DNA of 64,000 nt from Phyto melanocephala. Its lineage: Eukaryota > Arthropoda > Insecta > Diptera > Rhinophoridae. This document shows positions 58,841-64,000 of the stretch, in pieces. The notes under the pieces were generated by a model, which made no database searches, was not told the DNA's origin, and saw nothing but the letters and a program-made list of their open reading frames with translations. A program made the translations under genes and the position numbers. The DNA is taken from contig OW799235.1 in the NCBI GenBank assembly GCA_941918925.1, positions 34,399,201 to 34,463,200 on the forward strand, given 5' to 3'. Within the stretch, counting starts at the first letter, position 1. Every line of letters starts with the position of its first letter.

Positions 58841-59294
58841 GCACGCATGTGTCCGACGTGGCGCCTCCCACTCCTTTTTTAATGCAGCGCCATGTCGGAC
58901 ATATTTGCACGACAAAAAACTGCAACAAATTAGGTTCGCTCTATTATATTTCTTATTACGTGCTCAGTAAGCAAGAAGAGTTGATCGCAATATATTAGTA
59001 CATCATATTTGCCTTACGAAATGGCGAAAAGAAAGTTTTTATCGGATATTAATAAATTAATAATTCTTTTTTTCAAAAACAACTTTTTTTTCTATTAATT
59101 TTTGAGCTGCGCCAAAACCATTAAAACAGAAATTTCAGGGAGGCCATACATCATATTACTGCAATAAAATTCTATTTACTGTCAGCCACTATTGTGTGAC
59201 ATGGCTAGAGATGAAGAAAATCGAGCCGGACATATGTGCCCGACGTGGCGTAAACAACATAGTGCAGTTTCACACATATGTGTCCGACGTGGCA
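58841..59294. repeat. Four copies of a TGTCCGACGTGGC motif
   Basis: The motif occurs at 58841-58864 (plus), inverted at 58887-58908, and at 59226-59249 and 59272-59294 (plus). The first two form a hairpin with a 22-base loop, and their two differences within the stem core are compatible with G-U pairing. GC content is well above the surroundings. The open frames at 58746 and 59192 are translations of this repeat. Confidence 0.55.
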
Positions 59295-59310
59295 GTCAAT
59301 GTGTTAAAAA

Positions 59311-59869
59311 AAATAGTTTCACTTGTAAAGAACACATTGTGGAATTTTTAAAGTGCAGTAACAGCCACAGTTACATTTATTAAAATTAGAATTTTTATTA
59401 AAATCTATGGCGTTTACATTAATAATTTTAGACATTTTACAAGATTTTATTTTCAATAAAGTGTCTGAATTTAGCTCTTTACACAATACGTTTTGAAATG
59501 TTAAACTTCATATATAAAAAAAATGATAAAGTACTCTCCTAATTGAAACCACCTTTTAAAGTACGGTAAAATTGTTCATTGTGCAGCGTCAAAGAACATT
59601 GAATATATAGTCGCGATTTATCAGCTGATTATCAGCTGTTCGTTTCAAAATATAATAATTTCATACTTTTTCTCTCTTCTCCCGTTATTATAAACAAAAA
59701 TTATTTTAAAATCCTCTCAAACCTATAAACACTTTGTGTAGCGCAGCTTTGCACTAAAACATTGCAAAACAAAGCAGAGTTGTATCATCAAAATAAACAA
59801 AATTTGAAAGATTTTTAAATTATCAAAGGGATCTTCGTATGAATAAATACCCTTCAATATATCATGTTA
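59311..59869. other. Non-coding, no gene recognised
   Basis: No supported feature. Confidence 0.45.
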
Positions 59870-60490
59870 AAGCTTATGCCATCTTTATCAAGTGGTAATG
59901 CATCTATAAGGAGGAACGTTAGGAAAGCCTTCATGTATGTTCTCTCGAATAGCCAATCCAGCTTAAAAGCTTTCAATACTTATGATCTTATTTCAGGTGT
60001 GGGAATACATGGATGTCCTTAAGTGTCAGATCATGCACAGCAATGTTAAACTGCTTTCGTAAATTGTAAAGCAAATCGCCTATTTATTGGACCAGAGCCT
60101 TTTTATTGTATACCTCTACGGTATATTTTGGATAAATTAACTGCCCTACTAAACGTTTAGTTTGCTTCTCAACGGAGAATGTTTTAGGAGCAACGTGAGA
60201 CTAAAAGATTTCCGTGAATGTAAAAAGTCCAATTTAGACCTGTTTTCCCTTAATTGGAATGATTTTAAAAATAGTACCTGGTTTGCCAACTATACACAGT
60301 TGGTAAGAAGTAGTGACCCATCGACAGGGAGCATAAGATCGCGGACTATGTTCACTGCAAGCCAGTACTCTAGCACTCTGCACTGGAAGATAATGCTTTC
60401 AAGAGTTTTACTGAAATACGCCAATGGTCATTTGAAATTCAAAAGCCTCTTCCCAACTACCTCTTGTCTTCATAAAATATCTATTTTTGG
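59870..60490 (-). pseudogene. Unrecognised coding relic
   Basis: The sequence is less A/T-biased than its neighbours, and the minus strand has long protein-like stretches separated by stops: FQMTIGVFQ, LACSEHSPRSYAPCRWVTTS, SHVAPKTFSVEKQTKRLVGQ, LIYPKYTVEVYNKKALVQ, a stop, IGDLLYNLRKQFNIAVHDLT and LKDIHVFPH. The order and style suggest a decayed transposon or retroelement ORF, but I do not recognise the family. A 117-codon plus-strand frame at 60162-60515 overlaps it and is probably its shadow, although I cannot exclude the reverse. Confidence 0.4.
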
Positions 60491-60929
60491 TAGCAGAGCA
60501 ATTTTTCCTTTTTAATGAGATTTTGTGAGATTTTGATAAAATCTTGTAACTAACTGGGAGGATTTACGTCTGTTATTAATAAATTCTGTGTCAATCTGCC
60601 AATAGAGTTTACTTTAAATAGGTATTGAATTTAATTAATATATATTTTCGATATTATTAGTCAACTTTTAAAAATTGCTCTGCCACTATGGAACTTATTG
60701 TTTTAACACTCCACAAAAAAATAGTTTATCGAAGATAAGCTATAAGTAGGAATTTAAAAATAGAAGTCTTATCGAAAATATTTGTTATGCTACAATTGAT
60801 CTGATTGCTACACATTAAATGAAAGTGTAGAACATATAAACGGAATTTGCTTTATGGCGAATGAGATATTAGAGGTATTCACGTCACCAATTTCAGTTAT
60901 GCGAAAATTTGCTTTAAAACAAACGAAGG
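60491..60929. other. Non-coding, no gene recognised
   Basis: No supported feature. Confidence 0.45.
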
Positions 60930-62215
60930 AAATGCAGTAATTAATCGTTTTATTTGACACCCATATTAATGGGGTTCAAAACAAATTCATTTGCTATTTT
61001 ATTTCGGATGCCATCATAGACTTTAAATTTTCCATATTTGAATGTATTCTACGCTCTTTACGCTCTTTTATTTGACATAAATTTTGTAGGAGTTGAAGGG
61101 GACAAATTCATAATTACATTTTATTTAGAACGGATTTCAACTTCTTTATACTTAGTGTATTTTTCTTGTCAAACCCTTTCATTTGGTACCCATGTGGAAC
61201 CTCGTTTGTAAAGTTTAGTAGTTTTAGTGTTTTTGATGTATTTTAGTGCTTATATTCCGGTTAGTTAGAAACCGGTTTGTCCGTTTTTACATCAATTATT
61301 GCCTACACTACGGCTTGTTATTTGATATATTTCACGTGTTCCATAATTATTTAGGAGCTTTAATAAATTATTATTATATTATTAAAAATTTATATAATTT
61401 TTTACAATGGGCCAATTCAAAGTGGTTGCATATCAGTCGTATTTGTACTATTTCATATTATTTTATGCATGCTTAAAATTTTTGTTAGTAATTTCCATAC
61501 AAAAAAAATAATATGACTTTACACATTTGTTTCCTATGTATAAGAAATTGTTTATGTTATACTTTTAACCATACTGTCTCTCAGAGAGAATTTCTTCGCT
61601 TCTCACCTCTCAGAGAGAATATTTTCTATTTTATTCTTTCCTGTATACATACAATTTTTAACAGCGTCATCTCTGTCTTCTTTCTTGTATTAAATACATA
61701 ATTTGTAAACAAAAGGTGTTCAAAGTCACTAGTCATATTAATATGAATTATATGACATAGTACAATATGAGAGTTTACTTTGAATTGGCCCAATATGTTT
61801 GCCTATAACTTTGCCGATAGGTAAGCGATTGGACTATTGAAGACATATAAAATCTATAAACGGTAAAAAACTTTTCTATTAACTCTCTCCTAAACCTGAA
61901 AAATATTCATTTTTATTGGGAAAACAGAGGAAGTCCTGTTTAATTTCTCATATCTCTAATAGTTATAGGGGGATTCTGCTGGATCTCAATAGCGATTCAT
62001 TCCCGAATATTTCCAAAAAATGATAAAACGTACAGATCTGAGCAACATGAAGCGGCTTTTAAAAGAAGATTTTAACTAAAATACTGACAGACGGACATTG
62101 CTCAATCGACATTTCCAGCTTTATTGAGTCGTAAATGAATATCGTAGAAATTTCAAACGGAATAAAGAAGTCATATATGCATACCCTTGGAACCACAGAT
62201 AAAGTGTATACAATA
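60930..62215 (-). repeat. Dispersed repeat family B, with nested MITE
   Basis: Minus-strand head near 62213 (an ACTTTATCTGTGGTTCCAAG hairpin part, then GTTTGAAATTTCTACGATAT) is followed by CGGGAATGAATCGCTATTGA, the GAGAAATTAAACAGGACTTC region and modules at 60930-61240. It is older than the 16723 copy by its number of differences. A 385-bp MITE sits at 61408-61792. Confidence 0.7.
61408..61792. mobile_element. MITE with TGGGCCAATTCAAAGT ends, inside repeat B
   Basis: TGGGCCAATTCAAAGT (61408-61423) is exactly complementary to 61777-61792. The flanking repeat B sequence continues across it when compared with 17195-17215, which confirms insertion. Two direct copies of CTCTCAGAGAGAAT lie at about 61579 and 61611. 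No coding capacity. Confidence 0.75.
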
Positions 62216-63402
62216 ATTTTATTTATTTTATTAATTTGTAATTGCAATATTTGCACATGTTTTGTCCAAAGATGTAAAAAGTACAAAGATCAAAAACTAC
62301 TTGCAACATAGTTGTTGTTCATCTCAAGAAAAGTTGATGTGAATACCCTCAAAACTTTAATTAATTAAATATCTTTAAAATTGTCACCCTTCACTTGCTT
62401 CCAGTTATTAATTTGTTTATGATTTTGTTAATCAGCAAATAAATAAATTTATTTTCAGCAACAAATAACCGGTAGCAGCATTAAATTTAAACTATTTAGC
62501 AAATGATTATATTTTTTTGCAAGACATAATACTCATTTGCTTAATTTTTGTTGTTTTTTATTTAATTATTTCTTATATCAATTAAAAAGTTTATAATTAA
62601 TAAGAAATATTCATCCGTATTACGTAAATTGTAAATTAAATTGAATTTTTTGGTTTACCAGCCAACTTGAACAAAAAACCTCAAAACTATTGAAAACAAA
62701 TCACGAACATTAATTGCAAAGTGAAACGGAATATTTGTTTAACAAATTGAATGAAAAGTGTAAATAAATAAACACAATATTTGTGAATACATATAGGAAA
62801 TTTGAATAAAACTGCTATTTAATTAATAAATAAAATAAATAATAAAAACACATGTCAACATGCACGATTGTGAGTTAAAGAAAAAACTTCGTAAGAGTGC
62901 GGCCTTAAAACTGTTTTCTTATTGACTTTTAGTCGTTCGTTTCGTTACAAACATGTCTGATGTTTTTACACAGGGATGGGAAATAAGAACTACTAGATCT
63001 TTTTTAGTGTTTTATAGTGGAAAATACTTAATCTCCCTTTTAAAGTTCAACATAAAAAAAATTGGTATGCCAGGAATGTAAGAGTTTTTATTAAATTTTT
63101 TATAATAAATAAACTTTGGTTTTTTTTAGGTGAAAAAGAAATACGAACTCGACCCATGTTATACAGCTGACTAAAAATTTTTTTTTAATTTTTGTGTTAT
63201 CTTGGCTTGTTGTGGTTGAAAAACAACTCGAAATTTATGATTTACATAAAAAATACCACAAAATTTGAATATGAAGTTAAAAAGTATTTAATAAAAAATC
63301 GAATATTTATTTGAGTTAACACCGACTTTTTTAAACTTCTCGTGTATTAGTTTGACACCTTGAAAAGGCCAATAAGCTGTTCATAATTTGATATTCAATT
63401 TT
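62216..63402. other. Non-coding, no gene recognised
   Basis: A CAGGGATGGGAAATAAG word at 62973 resembles the end of the MITE at 27276, but no partner end was found. Confidence 0.45.
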
Positions 63403-63432
63403 CATACATACATACATACATACATACATACA

Positions 63433-63462
<30 letters not shown>
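63403..63462. repeat. (CATA)n microsatellite, about 14 units
   Basis: An uninterrupted CATA run, the longest perfect microsatellite in the window. Confidence 0.95.
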
Positions 63463-63465
<3 letters not shown>

Positions 63466-63618
63466 CCATTTTGTTCTATGTCTTTATATATTTAAGATTA
63501 ATTTTTAATTTCTTTTATATACTTTTGTTTAACTTAATAAATTTAAAAATAACTATCAGACCCGGTGCACTTTGCTGGACTATCGCATGCATTTGTCCAT
63601 CAATCAATATATATAAAT

Positions 63619-64000
63619 ACTAGCCAAGCCCGGCTCGCGTTGCTACGCCCCTTAATGAATAGATATGCATTCTGAATTTTAATTGAATATCAAGTGCAAG
63701 AAGCTAAAAATAATAACTTTTTTTTTTATGGGCGTAGCACTGCCTACATTTCTAATCACGAAACTGTATAGTCATGACAGCTCAATACGTGTGCAAAGTT
63801 TCAGAAAAATCGATCTAGTGCAAGTAGCTAAAAATGATAACTTATTTTTTATGGGCGTGGCACTGCCTACCTTTTACTACCCATAAACACTCCCTGGAAT
63901 GTGTACAACAACTTGCCGAAGTTTGAGTCCGATCGGCTTTACGATTTCGAAGTCTATAGCTAACACACAGACAGAGTTTCACTTTTTTACATATAGATAG
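63619..64000 (+). repeat. Dispersed element, ACTAGCC...CCCGGCTCGCG head, modules, tail
   Basis: It starts ACTAGCCAAGCCCGGCTCGC. Two modules of about 110 bp (starting near 63691 and 63819) share CAAGTGCAAG/AAGCTAAAAATAATAAC and ATGGGCGTAGCACTGCCTAC-like sequence. The end runs GAGTCCGATCGGCTTTACGA, CAGACAGAGTTTCAC and TTACATATAGATAG at the window edge. No coding capacity. Confidence 0.65.

Noticed and set aside
62973..63170. Second copy of the CAGGGATGG MITE
   Set aside because: Only one end was seen; no partner inverted end or duplication.

Overview
This is an AT-rich (roughly 70%) insect nuclear sequence with no prokaryotic signals. It contains GT-AG introns, Drosophila-style start contexts, abundant (CATA)n/TATGTA microsatellites and a dense layer of decayed transposons. 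One dispersed repeat, whose ends read TATACCCTTCAC and CTTACTTG, and several Tc1/mariner relics are of the kind I associate with calyptrate flies. My best guess is a blowfly-like fly (Calliphoridae); this is inference, not proof.

The only gene I can name is a plus-strand semaphorin, probably Sema5c. A signal-peptide exon (37205-37413, coding from 37251) is spliced in phase 1 to a 100-nt exon (41518-41617) that enters the Sema domain and ends in a phase-2 donor. The rest of the gene is not visible and should lie beyond the window after a >22 kb intron. A candidate promoter (Inr plus DPE-like element at 26033) and 5' leader exon (to 26499, with two 26-27 codon upstream ORFs) would place a 10.7 kb intron before the signal-peptide exon.

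Two minus-strand candidates lie inside the large downstream intron. One is an ORF at 49521-49787 with a good start context and signal peptide. The other is an unrecognised 131-codon reading frame at 44965-45360, interrupted by one in-frame TAG.

Everything else recognisable is repeat. 1-26 kb holds mariner relics (3.8, 16.4-18.0, 18.9 and 19.4-20.1 kb), a transposon with a broken transposase (7.0-8.2 kb), LINE 3' ends (9.9 and 24.2 kb), several MITEs, and a tandem ~118-bp array (20.6-21.1 kb). 26-37 kb (putative first intron) holds a pogo-like deletion derivative, dispersed repeat copies and palindromic MITEs. 37-64 kb holds hAT MITEs with 8-bp duplications, nested pogo-like elements, two tRNA-derived SINE-like units, an hAT transposase pseudogene (56.4-57.6 kb) and more repeat copies.

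Two repeat families recur, and I call them A and B. Both begin with the same ~270-bp head and have related 3' ends, but they differ in the middle. A has a (CAA)n/(CATA)n stretch followed by a long A/T core. B has several ~110-bp modules containing GCCATCTTGGAT-like sequence. In one copy of A the core is inverted relative to the others. Many elements are nested, so a relative insertion history can be read directly. All boundaries come from reading by eye; no database search was possible.
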